A DNA stretch of 64,000 nt from Xanthobacter aminoxidans (lineage in GTDB: Bacteria > Pseudomonadota > Alphaproteobacteria > Rhizobiales > Xanthobacteraceae), in assembly GCF_023571765.1 (NCBI RefSeq), contig NZ_JAMJXC010000008.1:124001-188000 (forward strand), written 5' to 3'. Shown one piece after another: positions 1 through 9,422 of this stretch. Positions within the stretch are counted from its first letter, which is position 1. Each line of letters begins with the position of its first letter. The translations under genes and the position numbers were made by a program. The notes beneath the pieces were generated by a model that was not told the DNA's origin, ran no database searches, and saw only the letters and a list, made by a program, of their open reading frames with translations.

Positions 1-729
1 TTCGGCGCCCATGCGGGGCCGGGCGCCTTCTTCCGCCTCATGCCGCACAATGCCATGGTGGCGCTGTTCGGCGGCGTGTTCATCTATGCCCTTCTGGCCC
101 TGTTCATGGGGCTGCGCGCCTTCTGGCGGGACATGGAGAACGGCAAGCCCCTGCCGCCCGATGCGCCGTCCCTCTGGCAGGCCATGAAGGACGCCGGCCA
201 GCTGCGCTATCTCGATGGCGGCGGCGTCGGCTGCATGAATGCAGACGAGAAGCCCACCGACAACCGCCGACTGTTCCACCATTTCACCTTCTACGGCTTC
301 GCTCTGTGCTTCGCCGCGACCTCGGTGGCGACGCTCTATCACTACCTGCTCGGCCGCATGTCGCCCTATCCGTGGTGGGATCTGCCGGTGGTGCTCGGCA
401 CCCTCGGCGGCATCGGCCTCGTGATCGGACCGGCCGGCCTGTTCATGGCGAAGAAGGCGCGCGATCCCATGATGATGGACGACACGCGCCGGGGCATGGA
501 CGCGGCCTTCCTCGCCATGCTCTTCGGCACCGCGCTCACCGGCCTTGCGCTTCTTGTCGTGCGTGCGACGCCGGCCATGGGAACCATGCTGGCCATTCAC
601 CTCGGCTTCGTATTCGGCTTCTTCCTGACCATGCCCTACGGCAAGTTCGTCCACGGCCTCTACCGCTTCGCCGCGCTGGTGCGCTACGCCAAGGAGCGGC
701 AGCAGGAAGCCCACGCCACTGGGGAGTGA
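1..729 (+). CDS. tcuB: TcuB-like tricarballylate/citrate utilization membrane protein (5' end outside window)
   Basis: The frame is open from base 1, and the first internal ATG (40) is not needed, so this is the C-terminal part of a longer gene. The visible 242 residues are rich in membrane segments (residues around 20-40, 90-115, 125-145, 165-185 and 195-215), with conserved His in FHHFTFYGFALC and in LAIHLGFVFGFF. This matches the C-terminal membrane half of TcuB/CitB proteins, which reoxidise the flavin of the tricarballylate dehydrogenase TcuA; the N-terminal iron-sulfur part would lie upstream. Function is by family resemblance. The gene faces the next one, with a hairpin between them. 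Confidence 0.75.
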   Translation, partial: FGAHAGPGAFFRLMPHNAMVALFGGVFIYALLALFMGLRAFWRDMENGKPLPPDAPSLWQAMKDAGQLRYLDGGGVGCMNADEKPTDNRRLFHHFTFYGFALCFAATSVATLYHYLLGRMSPYPWWDLPVVLGTLGGIGLVIGPAGLFMAKKARDPMMMDDTRRGMDAAFLAMLFGTALTGLALLVVRATPAMGTMLAIHLGFVFGFFLTMPYGKFVHGLYRFAALVRYAKERQQEAHATGE

Positions 730-737
730 AGCGGCTC

Positions 738-755
738 GGCGGCGGGGGCGCCGCC
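738..755. terminator. GC hairpin between convergent genes
   Basis: GGCGGCG (738-744) pairs with CGCCGCC (749-755) across a GGGG loop, just after the tcuB-like stop and before the convergent hydratase gene. There is no T-run, so it is only a candidate bidirectional terminator. The rest of 756-863 shows nothing recognisable. Confidence 0.35.
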
Positions 756-863
756 CTCCCCCGCCCCCACTGGATGCGAAGCATGCGATCGACCTTGCGG
801 TGGCAGACCTTGGCGCCACCTCATCGCCGATCGGGACAGCCTCGATGAAGTCGCACGCGCCCA

Positions 864-1649
864 CTATCCATCGCGAAACTGCGGCGCGCGCTTCTCCACG
901 AATGCGGCCATGCCCTCCTTCTGATCCTGGGTGGCGAAGAGGGCGTGGAAGGTCCGGCGCTCGAACAGAAGCCCCTCGGACAGCGAGGTCTCGAAGGCAC
1001 GGTTGACGGCTTCCTTGATCGCCATCGTGCTGATGCGGGATTTGGTGGCGATCCCCTCCGCCACGGCCTGGGCTTCGGCGAGCAGCGCCGATGCCGGGAC
1101 GACGCGTGAAACAAGCCCCAGACGTTCCGCCTCCGCGGCGTCCATCATCCGGCCGGTCAAACAGAGATCCATAGTCTTTGCCTTGCCGATGGCGCGCGCG
1201 AGGCGCTGGGTGCCGCCCGCACCGGGCATCACGCCGATCTTCACCTCCGGCAGGGCGAACCGCGCCGTTTCGGCCGCGATGATGACATCGCACATCATCA
1301 TGATCTCGCAGCCCCCGCCGAGGGCATAGCCGGCCACAGCGGCGACCAGAGGCTTGCGCAGGTGCGCGATCGCATCCCAGGAGGCGAGGAAGTCCTCGAG
1401 GAAGGTCTCGGGATAACTGCGCCCCGCCGCCTCCTTTATATCCGCTCCGGCGGCGAAGGCGCGGTCCGAGCCGGTGAGAACCACGCAGCCGATGCCGGGA
1501 TCGGCACCGAACCCGGCGAGGGCGCACACAATCTCGCCCACCATCGCCGCGTTCAGGGCATTGAGCGCGTCCGGCCGGTCCAGCGTGATCCAGCCCACCC
1601 GCCCGGCGACGCGGGTCTGAATGAAGTCGTATGCCATCGGTTTTCCCAT
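864..1649 (-). CDS. enoyl-CoA hydratase/isomerase (crotonase)
   Basis: A 261-residue crotonase expected to hydrate 2-enoyl-CoA in the cytoplasm. The oxyanion-hole stretch FAAGADIKE is at residues 65-73, and both classical catalytic glutamates are present: E115 in GGGCE and E135 in LPEVKIG. ATG 1649 is chosen because it overlaps the upstream dctP stop as TGATG (one shared base), implying translational coupling; a GTG three bases upstream is less likely. It is the last gene of the minus-strand liv operon, placing a beta-oxidation step directly behind the importer. Exact acyl substrate is unknown. Confidence 0.88.
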   Translation of the reverse strand: MGKPMAYDFIQTRVAGRVGWITLDRPDALNALNAAMVGEIVCALAGFGADPGIGCVVLTGSDRAFAAGADIKEAAGRSYPETFLEDFLASWDAIAHLRKPLVAAVAGYALGGGCEIMMMCDVIIAAETARFALPEVKIGVMPGAGGTQRLARAIGKAKTMDLCLTGRMMDAAEAERLGLVSRVVPASALLAEAQAVAEGIATKSRISTMAIKEAVNRAFETSLSEGLLFERRTFHALFATQDQKEGMAAFVEKRAPQFRDG

Positions 1650-2647
1650 CACTTGCGGTCCGCCCCGATCTGCGCGCGGAAGTCCCGCCAGGTGTCGGGG
1701 AACCGCTCGGAGAAGCTGGCGGCGACCGGCGCGACCGCCTCCCGCCAGGGCTTGAGATCGGTCACGGTGACGATGGCGGCGCCTTTGGCGGCCATGTCCT
1801 TGAGGATGGCCGCGTCGTCCGCCTCCATGCGCGCCCAGCCTTCGGTGATGTTGCCGCGGGCCGCCGCGAGCAGCACGTCGCGATCGGCGGTGGAGAGGCG
1901 ATCGATCGCGTCCTTCCGCGCCACCAGCACGTAAGTGATCATCATCAGCCCCGGCGCATGGGTGGCCTTGGGCGCGGTCATGCCGAGCTGCGAGGTCCAG
2001 GCGCCGGGCGAGGTGAAGACCCCGTCGAGGGCGCCACGCTCGAACGCGGGCTTCATCTCGGGGATGGGCAGCACCACCGGCTCCGCCGAGAGGCGGCGCA
2101 TGATGTCCTCGTAGGTGCCGGCCCCGGCCACGCGGATCTTCAGTCCCTTGAGGTCCGCCGGGGTGGTGACGCGCTTGTCGCGGAAGACGAAGAGCTGGTC
2201 CGCGCCGCGCATCAGGCCGATCACCCGCAGGTCCTGCTTCTGGGCGAGCGTGTCGAGGAGGTCCACCACGCCACGGCGCGCGGCCGGCTGGGCCATGGCG
2301 GTGTCGTCGAGGGCGAAAGGCAGGTTGACGAAGCCGAAGCGCGGATCGAGGCGCTCCAGATTGGCCGCATTGACGAAGGTGAGTTCCGCCTTTCCGGCCT
2401 TCAACGCCTCGATGGAGGCGAAACCCGGATAGATGGTGCCGCCCGGATTGGCGGCGATCGTCAGCCGGCCCGAACTCGTCCGGGCCACATCCTCCGCCAT
2501 GGCCGTGAAGTAGGGCACGCGCGGATGATTGGTCGGGATGTCGAAGACGAGCCTCAGCTCCTCCGCCATGGCGACGGCGGGAAGCGCGGCGAGGGGCGCG
2601 AGCGTCATCATCGCCGCCACGACAAGGCGGCCGACAGTCGTGGTCAT
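1649..2647 (-). CDS. dctP: TRAP-type C4-dicarboxylate/acid binding protein (DctP family), orphan
   Basis: This 332-residue protein begins with a clear signal peptide (residues 1 to about 28, ending AVAMA), so the product is periplasmic. The mature part has the DctP layout, including [18 protein letters not shown] near the N terminus and the conserved DLKGLKIRV stretch in the middle, where family members place the Arg that binds the substrate carboxylate. It lies 59 bases after livM and overlaps the hydratase start, so it is within the ABC-importer operon. No DctQ or DctM gene accompanies it; the nearest TRAP membrane pair is near 33 kb and has its own DctP. It may serve a distant TRAP permease or act as a sensor. 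Confidence 0.85.
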   Translation of the reverse strand: MTTTVGRLVVAAMMTLAPLAALPAVAMAEELRLVFDIPTNHPRVPYFTAMAEDVARTSSGRLTIAANPGGTIYPGFASIEALKAGKAELTFVNAANLERLDPRFGFVNLPFALDDTAMAQPAARRGVVDLLDTLAQKQDLRVIGLMRGADQLFVFRDKRVTTPADLKGLKIRVAGAGTYEDIMRRLSAEPVVLPIPEMKPAFERGALDGVFTSPGAWTSQLGMTAPKATHAPGLMMITYVLVARKDAIDRLSTADRDVLLAAARGNITEGWARMEADDAAILKDMAAKGAAIVTVTDLKPWREAVAPVAASFSERFPDTWRDFRAQIGADRK

Positions 2648-2706
2648 GGCGTGTTCCTCCGGTCTTTGCGCGCGTTGGTGCGCGTCGTTCATCCGCGGCG
2701 CGGATT

Positions 2707-3771
2707 TCAGTAGGGCAGCGGCCAGCGGCGCAGGCGGTCCTTCGCCTTGACGGCGAGGCGGGCGAGGCCGTTCGGCTCGATGATGAGGAAGGCGACGATG
2801 AGCGCCCCGAAGATCATCAGCTCCAGATTGGCCAGAACATCCGGCTTCAGGGCCTCGCCGAACACCGTCGCGGCGTTGGCGATGGCCACGGGCAGGAGCA
2901 CGATGAAGGCCGCGCCCAGGAAGGAGCCGAGGATGGAGCCGAGGCCGCCGATGATGACCATGAACAGGATCTGGAATGAGCGGTGCAGCGAGAAGGCCTC
3001 GATCTCCACGTTGCCGAGATAGAGGAACGCCCACAGCGCGCCCGCCACCCCGCAATAGAAGCCGGAGACCGCGAAGGCGGTGAGCTTGGCGCGGGTGGTG
3101 TCGACCCCCGTCAGTTCCGCGGCCGTCTCGTGGTCCCGCACCGCCATCAGGGCGCGGCCGGCGGAGGAGCGGATGAGGTTCTTCGCCACGACGGCAAGGG
3201 CGACGACCGTCACGAAGGCGACGAGGTAGCGCGACGGCACGGACGAGAAGCCGAAGCCGAATAAAAAGAGCGTCGGGGTGGAGACGACGCCGGAGGGGGT
3301 GTTCAGCACCAGCCACGGAATGTGGGTGCAGATCCATTCGATGAAGAACTGGGCGGCAAGCGTCGCTACCGCCACGTAGAAGCCGCGGATGCGCAGGCTC
3401 AACAGGCCGAAGGCGAGCCCCACGGCGCCCGCCACCATCCCCGCCAGCACGAAGGAAACCGGGAACGGCAGCCACGGCAGGCGGATGACGAGGTTCACCG
3501 CCGCATAGGCCCCCACCGCCATGAAGGCGCCGGAGCCCAGCGAGAGCTGGCCCGCATAGCCGGTGAGGATGTTGAGCCCGATCGCCGCGAGCGAAAGGAT
3601 GAGACAGGGCAGAAGGATGGAGCCGAGCCAGTAGGGCCCGGCCACGAACGGCACCACGAGCGCCCCCGCGGCCACCAGGGCCACCACAGACCAGCGGTCG
3701 AGCGCCACGGGAAAGATGGCCTGCTCCTCGCTGTAGGAGGTCTTCAGCGCGCCGGCGTCACGGTGGAACAT
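2707..3771 (-). CDS. livM: branched-chain-type ABC transporter permease LivM
   Basis: 354 residues with about nine hydrophobic segments and the LivM signature region [21 protein letters not shown] near residue 70, plus the cytoplasmic loop [19 protein letters not shown] that contacts the ATPase. It should form the membrane channel together with LivH. Its ATG lies three bases after the livH stop, so the two are translated together. Liv systems outside amino-acid uptake often carry aromatic or aliphatic carboxylates; the surrounding CoA-pathway genes favour an organic acid here (inference). Confidence 0.92.
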   Translation of the reverse strand: MFHRDAGALKTSYSEEQAIFPVALDRWSVVALVAAGALVVPFVAGPYWLGSILLPCLILSLAAIGLNILTGYAGQLSLGSGAFMAVGAYAAVNLVIRLPWLPFPVSFVLAGMVAGAVGLAFGLLSLRIRGFYVAVATLAAQFFIEWICTHIPWLVLNTPSGVVSTPTLFLFGFGFSSVPSRYLVAFVTVVALAVVAKNLIRSSAGRALMAVRDHETAAELTGVDTTRAKLTAFAVSGFYCGVAGALWAFLYLGNVEIEAFSLHRSFQILFMVIIGGLGSILGSFLGAAFIVLLPVAIANAATVFGEALKPDVLANLELMIFGALIVAFLIIEPNGLARLAVKAKDRLRRWPLPY

Positions 3772-3774
3772 GGG

Positions 3775-4665
3775 TCAGACCCTCGCGATGCGCGCCGCGC
3801 CGAACAGGCCGGCGGGGCGGATGAGCAGGACGGCGATGGCGAGGGCGTAGGGGAACCAGTTCTCGATGCCGCCGCCGACGAAGGGCCCGAGATAGATCTC
3901 GGCGAGCTTCTCGCTGACCCCGATCACCAGCCCCGCCACGATGGCGCCGGCGATGGAGTTGAACCCGCCCAGGATCATCACCGGCAGCGCCTTGAGCGCC
4001 ACCAGCGTCAGAGCGAACTGCACGCCCAGCCGCGCGCCCCAGACCAGGCCCGCGACGAGCGCGATGAAGCCAGCGGCGCCCCACACCACCGCCCAGATGA
4101 AGCCGAGCGGCACGCCCGCCACCTGTGCCGCCTGGGTGTCGTCGGCCACCGCCCGCAGCGCGCGCCCGACCTTGGTGTAGGAGAAGAAGGCGGACAGCAC
4201 CGCCACCAGCACCGCGGCCATGAGCGCGGCGGAGAGGTCGAACTGCGAGATGAGGATGCCGCCGATCTCGATGGGCTCGTCGGAGATGCCGAGGTCGAGA
4301 CCGCGCACCTTGGTGCCCCAGATGAGCTGGGCGAAGCCCTCCAGGAAGATGGAGAGGCCGATGGTGGCCATGAACAGGATCATGTGGTCCTGCCCGACGA
4401 GGGGGCGCAGCACCGTGCGCTCGATGGCTACCGCCAGCGCCAGCATGGCGGCGAGCGCGAGGAGGAAGGCGGCCCACATGGGCAGGCCGAACTCCAGGAA
4501 GCCGACGAAGGTGAGCGCGGCGAACAGCACCATGGCGCCCTGGGCGAAGTTGAACACGCCCGAGGCCTTGAAGATGAGCACGAAGCCCAAGGCGACCAGC
4601 GTGTACATCACGCCGGACAGGAGGCCGCCCACCACCACTTCGAGAAAGAAGGAAAAGTCGCCCAT
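3775..4665 (-). CDS. livH: branched-chain-type ABC transporter permease LivH
   Basis: A 296-residue membrane protein starting at ATG 4665 (MGDFSFF). It has the LivH N-terminal signature LLSGVMYTLVALGFVLIFKASGVFN and the coupling-loop motif GRALRAVADDTQAAQVAGV, which docks onto the ATPases. It pairs with LivM immediately downstream. Longer open reading upstream runs into the fused ATPase gene and lacks family similarity, so it was not used. The gap to the preceding gene is 11 bases, consistent with one operon. Confidence 0.92.
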   Translation of the reverse strand: MGDFSFFLEVVVGGLLSGVMYTLVALGFVLIFKASGVFNFAQGAMVLFAALTFVGFLEFGLPMWAAFLLALAAMLALAVAIERTVLRPLVGQDHMILFMATIGLSIFLEGFAQLIWGTKVRGLDLGISDEPIEIGGILISQFDLSAALMAAVLVAVLSAFFSYTKVGRALRAVADDTQAAQVAGVPLGFIWAVVWGAAGFIALVAGLVWGARLGVQFALTLVALKALPVMILGGFNSIAGAIVAGLVIGVSEKLAEIYLGPFVGGGIENWFPYALAIAVLLIRPAGLFGAARIARV

Positions 4666-4676
4666 GGTGTTCTCCC

Positions 4677-6947
4677 TCAGGCGGCTTCGCCGAGGGCGGC
4701 GGAGCCGAGATAGGCGGCGATGACTTGGGGATCGGCACGAACCACGTCGGGCGTGCCATCGGCGATCTTGCGGCCGTAATTGAGGACCGCGACGCGGTCG
4801 GACAGGCCCATCACCACGCCGATGTCGTGCTCGATGATGAGAATGGTGGTGCCGAAGCTCTCGTTGACCCGGCGGATGAAGCCGCACATGTCGCGCTTCT
4901 CCTCGTGGGTCATGCCCGCCATGGGTTCGTCGAGCAGCAGGAGCCTCGGCTCGGTGGCGAGCGCGCGGGCCAGTTCCACCCGCTTCTGGATGCCGTAGGG
5001 CAGGCTGGCCACCGGCGCCTTGCGCAGGTGCTCCAGCTCCAGGAAAGCGAGGATGCGCTCCGCCGCCTCCCGCTCGCGCCGCTCTTCCGCCGATGTGGAG
5101 GAGAGGCGCAGAACCTTGCCGAGCAGCGAGCCCTCGAAGCGCGCGGCGCGGCCCACCAGCACGTTGTCGATCACGTTCATGCCCTTGAACAGGGAGACGT
5201 GCTGGAAGGTGCGGCCGATGCCCGAGCGTGCGGCAAAGGCCGGGCGCATGCGGGCGCGCGCCTTGCCGGCGAAGGTGATGGTTCCCGAGCGCGGGTTGTA
5301 GACGCCATTGATGACGTTGAGCAACGACGTCTTCCCCGCCCCGTTCGGCCCGATGATGGAGAGGATTTCCCCTTCATGGATGGCGAGGGACACGTCGGTG
5401 AGCGCCTTCACCCCGCCGAAGGCGACGGCGACGCCGCTGACCTGCATGAGCACGGGACCGCGCGAGCGGGCTTCGCGCTCCCTCGGCCTTGCCTGCGTCT
5501 CGCGTCCAACCGGCGCGAACGGGGCGTCGCGCACCTCGCCTTCCAGCGTCAGCTCCTGCGGACCGAAGCCATCGGCGGCGAGGTCGAAGGCGTGGACGGC
5601 AAGGGACATTCGAGGGAATTCCGCAGCCAGCCGTGCATTCACCCGCTCCACAGCGGCCGATGCGCGGCCCCGGGCGGTGGCGGTGTCCTCCGCGTCAGCA
5701 GCAGACGGCGCGAGCGCGATCCGGGCGCTGAGGCCGCCGGGAACGCGGGTGACGCGGGCGCGATCAATGACAGCCTCGCCCCGGAGCACGGCTTCCACGG
5801 ACCTCAGCAGATGGGCATCGTCGGCCGGGGCACCGGCGTGGGACTGGGGGCTGCCGTCGTCGGCGAGGGCAAGGTCCGCATCGAGCGGCACCCCGTAGGC
5901 CGCGAGGCAGCGGCCGGTTTTCGGGTCCAGGATGCCGGAGGTGACCAAGGCCAGACGGCAGGCGCCGAGGCCGAGGGTGTTGCGCAGCGGCGCTCCGAAG
6001 GCGAGACCGGAGCCCGGGAGACCCTTCTCACTCGCCAGCGCGAGGGCGCGCACCAGTGGCCCGCCGGCGGACAAGCGAACGCCGGCGTCCCTCACCAGAA
6101 GCTCGAACACGCGCGCCGGCGCGGCCAGCACGGTGGGCGCCACCTCGCTCAGATCGTTGGGGAAACTCGCCGGCCCCTCCACGCAATGGACAGAGCAGCC
6201 CGAGAGCAGCGGCTGCACCAGGCTGCCGGCGGCGTCGGCAATACCCGAGACGGGCAGAAACGCCATGAGCCGGTCGGAGGAAGAAAGCTGCAGCCGGGAC
6301 ATGGCCGCCGCGCCGGCGTCGAGGAGGCGCCGGTGGGTGAGAACCAGCGGGCGGGGCGGTCCGTCCAAGCCGGCGGTGTGGAGAATGAGGGCGGTTCGGC
6401 TCCCTTCGACCGTGGCGGCCCGCCAGGCGTACCAGGCCACGGCCTCGTCCGGGGCAGATTCCGGCGATGGCGCGTATTCGTCGAGGTGCAGCACGATGGC
6501 GGGCGAGCGGCTGGCGGCCCGCCACGCGCGGGCCGCCTCCTCATTCTCGCAAAGGACGAGGGCAGGCTCGGCCGCCGGCGCGCCGAAGCGGCGCAGGAAT
6601 TCGGGGCCCACTGGCATCACCGCGGCGCCCAGACCCTGCGCGGCGAGGGCAGCGGCGTAGAGCTCCTGCCGGTTCTCGCCCACGATCACCAGCAGGCCTT
6701 CGCCGGCGAGGCCGACGCCATCCAGCAGGCGGGCCATGGCGGCGGTGCGGGCGAGATAGTCGGCGAACGTCCAGGTGCGCCAGATGCCGCCGACCTTGTG
6801 GCGCAAGGCCGGGCGGGCGGCATGGCGCCGGGCGGCGGCGATCAGGGCGCCGGGCAGCGTGTCCGCGGCGCAAGGATCGGCCCGTTCCACGGCACCGGAG
6901 ACATGGTCGAAGGCGCGGTTCATGGCAGGAGGAATCCCTTCGTCCAT
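4677..6947 (-). CDS. fusion protein: degenerate acyl-CoA synthetase (AMP-binding) domain + LivG ABC ATPase
   Basis: 756 residues in one uninterrupted frame. Residues about 25-480 resemble class I acyl-CoA synthetases (opening with HAARPALRHKVGGIWRTWTFADY), but the ATP-binding P-loop is degenerate (residues 187-205, HTAGLDGPPRPLVLTH in place of YTSGTTGxPKGV), and the C-terminal catalytic Lys motif is not visible. Residues about 500-756 form a complete LivG ATPase: Walker A GPNGAGKT at 533-540, signature LPYGIQKRVELARAL, Walker B LLLLDEP and the H-loop His in IEHDIG. The protein starts six bases after livF and ends just before livH. Separate AMP-binding and livG genes are common neighbours in aromatic-acid importers; here they are joined. 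The N-terminal domain probably binds a ligand or partner rather than catalysing adenylation. Confidence 0.85.
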   Translation of the reverse strand: MDEGIPPAMNRAFDHVSGAVERADPCAADTLPGALIAAARRHAARPALRHKVGGIWRTWTFADYLARTAAMARLLDGVGLAGEGLLVIVGENRQELYAAALAAQGLGAAVMPVGPEFLRRFGAPAAEPALVLCENEEAARAWRAASRSPAIVLHLDEYAPSPESAPDEAVAWYAWRAATVEGSRTALILHTAGLDGPPRPLVLTHRRLLDAGAAAMSRLQLSSSDRLMAFLPVSGIADAAGSLVQPLLSGCSVHCVEGPASFPNDLSEVAPTVLAAPARVFELLVRDAGVRLSAGGPLVRALALASEKGLPGSGLAFGAPLRNTLGLGACRLALVTSGILDPKTGRCLAAYGVPLDADLALADDGSPQSHAGAPADDAHLLRSVEAVLRGEAVIDRARVTRVPGGLSARIALAPSAADAEDTATARGRASAAVERVNARLAAEFPRMSLAVHAFDLAADGFGPQELTLEGEVRDAPFAPVGRETQARPREREARSRGPVLMQVSGVAVAFGGVKALTDVSLAIHEGEILSIIGPNGAGKTSLLNVINGVYNPRSGTITFAGKARARMRPAFAARSGIGRTFQHVSLFKGMNVIDNVLVGRAARFEGSLLGKVLRLSSTSAEERREREAAERILAFLELEHLRKAPVASLPYGIQKRVELARALATEPRLLLLDEPMAGMTHEEKRDMCGFIRRVNESFGTTILIIEHDIGVVMGLSDRVAVLNYGRKIADGTPDVVRADPQVIAAYLGSAALGEAA

Positions 6948-6953
6948 GGAGGA

Positions 6954-7757
6954 TCAGGAGAGCCAGCGCGGGCGACGGCGGGCGGCGAGGCTCGCCCCAT
7001 CCGCTTCGGCGGAGGCATCGAGCCCGAGATAGGAGGCACGGATTTCGGGATCGGCGGCGAGCGCGCGCGCCGGCCCCTCGCGCACCACCCGGCCGCCCTC
7101 CACGAGATAGCCGTAGGTGGCGTAGCGCAGCGCCACGGCGGCGTTCTGCTCGGCGAGGAGGAACGTCACCCCGGCTTCGGCATTCAGCTGCTGCATGATG
7201 GAGAAGATCTCCTCCACGAGCAGCGGCGCGAGGCCCATGGAGGGCTCGTCGAGCAGGATCATGCGCGGCCGGGCCATGAGGGCGCGGCCGATGACGCACA
7301 TCTGCTGCTCGCCGCCGGAGAGGAGGCCGGCCGGCTGATGCCGCCGCTCCTTCAGGCGGGGGAAGGTGGCGTAGACGCGTTCGAGACTCTCGGCGACCGC
7401 GCCGTCGCTGCGGGAGTAGGCGCCGACCTTCAGATTGTCCTCGACCGACAGGGTGGAGAAGGCATGGCGGCCCTCCATCACCAGGGAAAGGCCGCGGCGG
7501 GCGAGGTCGGACGGGTCGAGCCCGTCGATACGCGCACCGTCATAGTGGATGGCGCCTTTCGTCACCTCGCCGCGCTCGGAACGCAGGAGGTTGGCGATGG
7601 CCTTCATGGTGGTGGTCTTGCCCGCCCCGTTGGCGCCCAGCAGGGCGACGATGCCGCCCCGCGGGACGCTGAGCGTGAGGCCGCGCAGCACGAGGGCCAG
7701 ACGGGAATACATCACCTCGATGCCGGCGACGGACAGCAAGGGGCCTTGCGCGCTCAT
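6954..7757 (-). CDS. livF: branched-chain-type ABC transporter ATPase LivF
   Basis: 267 residues with Walker A GANGAGKT at 41-48, signature LSGGEQQ, Walker B MILLDEPSMGL and the H-loop equivalent LLAEQNA, as is typical of LivF. The last 20 or so residues (after YLGLDASAEADG) are an extra basic tail. ATG 7757 is preceded by GGGAGAAG. It should form the heterodimeric motor with the LivG half of the next gene. Confidence 0.92.
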   Translation of the reverse strand: MSAQGPLLSVAGIEVMYSRLALVLRGLTLSVPRGGIVALLGANGAGKTTTMKAIANLLRSERGEVTKGAIHYDGARIDGLDPSDLARRGLSLVMEGRHAFSTLSVEDNLKVGAYSRSDGAVAESLERVYATFPRLKERRHQPAGLLSGGEQQMCVIGRALMARPRMILLDEPSMGLAPLLVEEIFSIMQQLNAEAGVTFLLAEQNAAVALRYATYGYLVEGGRVVREGPARALAADPEIRASYLGLDASAEADGASLAARRRPRWLS

Positions 7758-7853
7758 GGCGTGCTTCTCCCAAGGGATGGCTCCGGCACCGGGCGGGCTT
7801 GGCAGCCCGGCGCGCGGCAGGTCACGGATCAGGGCTGAACGGGGCCTGCGAGG

Positions 7854-9236
7854 TCAGTTCGTCTCGCCGGCGCAGTCGCGGGGCGTGATGCCCTTTTCCT
7901 TGGCGAACTGGGCGGCGGACGCCTCGATGAGCGGCCGGACCATGGACTGGTCGGACTTGATCCAGTCGGAGATCATCACCCACTTGGCGCCGTCCCATTG
8001 CTGGAAGCGGATGGCACCGTCACCCTCGTGGTCGGCGCAGGTGACCTTGATCTCGGGCATCAGGCCTTCAAGACCAAGCTGCTTGATGCGCTCACTGGTC
8101 ATCACCAGATGCTCGAGCCCCCAGCGCACCTCGTCACCGGTGAGCGGACGGTTGCCGAACTTCTTCATGGCGGTGCGCATGGCTTCCGTCACCGCAACGC
8201 CATGGAGCACGCCGCGGACATAGTAGACGGATCCGATGCGGTTCTCCTCCACATTGCCCTCGCCCTTGGCGTAGACGTATTTCTTGATGTCCTCGAACAC
8301 CGGATAGTTCGGCCCGGTGGCGTGGAACTGGGCGGTGATGAAGCCCTTGGCCGCGTCGCCGGCGGGCGTCACGTCCTCCTCCGATCCCGACCACCACCAG
8401 CCGATGATCCGGTCACGGGCGATGCCGGCGCGGGCGGCTTCCTTGATGCCGGTGGGCGTCGCGGCGCCCCAGCCGCGGAACAGCACCCAGTCCGGCCGAT
8501 ACTGGCGCACCTGAAGCCACACGGCGCGCTGGTCGAGGCCGGGCGGCGTGATGGGGAAGGTCGTCACCTCGAAGCCGTAGCGCTTGGCCTGGGCGTCGAG
8601 GATGGCCTGGGTCTCGCGGCCGGCGGCGAAGTCCATCACCACATTGGCGATCTTCTTGCCCTTCAGCTTATCCAGCCCGCCCTCGCGCTCGGCGATGTAG
8701 CGGATGGTGGCGGTGTTTTCGCTCCAGTAATTGGAGATGAGCGGGAAGAAATAGGGGAAGACCCGGCCATCGGAGGAATCGGTCCGCCCGTAGCCGATGG
8801 TGACGGAGGGGATCTTGTCCGCCGTCATGCGGTCGATGAGGGCATAGACGCCGCCCGTGCCGGAGGGCGTGAAGGCCGCGGCGCCGGTCGGCCCCTTCGC
8901 CTTCTGGCGCTCATAGCACTCGATCATGCGGTCGGGCTGGTAGCCGGTCTCGCACTCCTCGTAGACGAGCTTCACGCCGTTCACGCCGCCGTCGCGGGCG
9001 TTCACCAGCGCCAGATAGTCCGCATAGGCACCGTAGATGCCCGAGCCGCCCGGCGCGTAGGGGCCGGTGCGATAGATGGCGATGGGCACGAACTGCTCCA
9101 TCGCTGCACCGCCTGTGGCCGCAGGCGCCGCCGTCTGGGCGGCGGCGGGCACGGCGAAACCAAGCGTCGCGACGAGGGCAAGGAGACAGGCCGGCGCGAC
9201 GGATTTCCGGCGCCGCGGGCTGAAGCGTTGAGGCAT
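7854..9236 (-). CDS. livK: ABC transporter periplasmic substrate-binding protein (LivK/Peripla_BP_6)
   Basis: 460 residues, first gene of the operon. ATG 9236 was chosen because GGAGG stands eight bases upstream and it begins a convincing signal peptide (basic PRRRKS, hydrophobic LLALVATLGFAV, cleavage near AAAQ). The mature part follows the class I binding-protein fold (YGAYADYLALVNARDGGVNGVKL early on). It is longer than LivK of E. coli (about 370 residues), as is usual in alphaproteobacterial aromatic- and aliphatic-acid binding proteins. It supplies ligand to LivFGHM encoded downstream. Confidence 0.88.
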   Translation of the reverse strand: MPQRFSPRRRKSVAPACLLALVATLGFAVPAAAQTAAPAATGGAAMEQFVPIAIYRTGPYAPGGSGIYGAYADYLALVNARDGGVNGVKLVYEECETGYQPDRMIECYERQKAKGPTGAAAFTPSGTGGVYALIDRMTADKIPSVTIGYGRTDSSDGRVFPYFFPLISNYWSENTATIRYIAEREGGLDKLKGKKIANVVMDFAAGRETQAILDAQAKRYGFEVTTFPITPPGLDQRAVWLQVRQYRPDWVLFRGWGAATPTGIKEAARAGIARDRIIGWWWSGSEEDVTPAGDAAKGFITAQFHATGPNYPVFEDIKKYVYAKGEGNVEENRIGSVYYVRGVLHGVAVTEAMRTAMKKFGNRPLTGDEVRWGLEHLVMTSERIKQLGLEGLMPEIKVTCADHEGDGAIRFQQWDGAKWVMISDWIKSDQSMVRPLIEASAAQFAKEKGITPRDCAGETN

Positions 9237-9261
9237 GGCGTCATCCTCCAGGCCGGAATTC

Positions 9262-9293
9262 TGGTCCGGCATCTTTATCTGATGATCGGACCA
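9262..9293. promoter_or_regulatory. inverted repeat TGGTCCG-N18-CGGACCA upstream of livK
   Basis: TGGTCCG (9262-9268) and CGGACCA (9287-9293) are perfect 7-base arms 18 bases apart, 26-57 bases before the livK start in the divergent livK/kinase intergenic region. It could be an operator for the GntR-family regulator at 15597 or a leader hairpin in the livK mRNA; the sequence alone does not decide. Confidence 0.4.
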
Positions 9294-9422
9294 TAAATCC
9301 AAAATCGTCGCACCGTCAATCTCCAGATGGAGACGACGGAATTTCCAACTAATACACTGATTATCATATGAATTATCGCAATTTCCTCCACCTGAGGCGG
9401 GCAGCTGGTGGAAAATTTTCGC

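Noticed and set aside
1631-2713. 360-codon plus-strand frame opposite the dctP gene
   Set aside because: It is antisense to a gene with signal peptide and DctP motifs; its Gly/Arg/His-rich composition is what antisense of G+C-rich coding DNA gives.
4677-6947. Two separate genes (synthetase and livG) with an internal start at the GTG/ATG near 5447
   Set aside because: An ATG does exist at residue 501, but the frame is continuous, no ribosome site was evident in front of it and the linker is long; an internal start cannot be fully excluded.
4725-7838. 1037-codon plus-strand frame opposite livF and the fusion gene
   Set aside because: Very long but low-complexity, with no family motifs, and fully opposite genes with intact Walker motifs; a G+C artefact.
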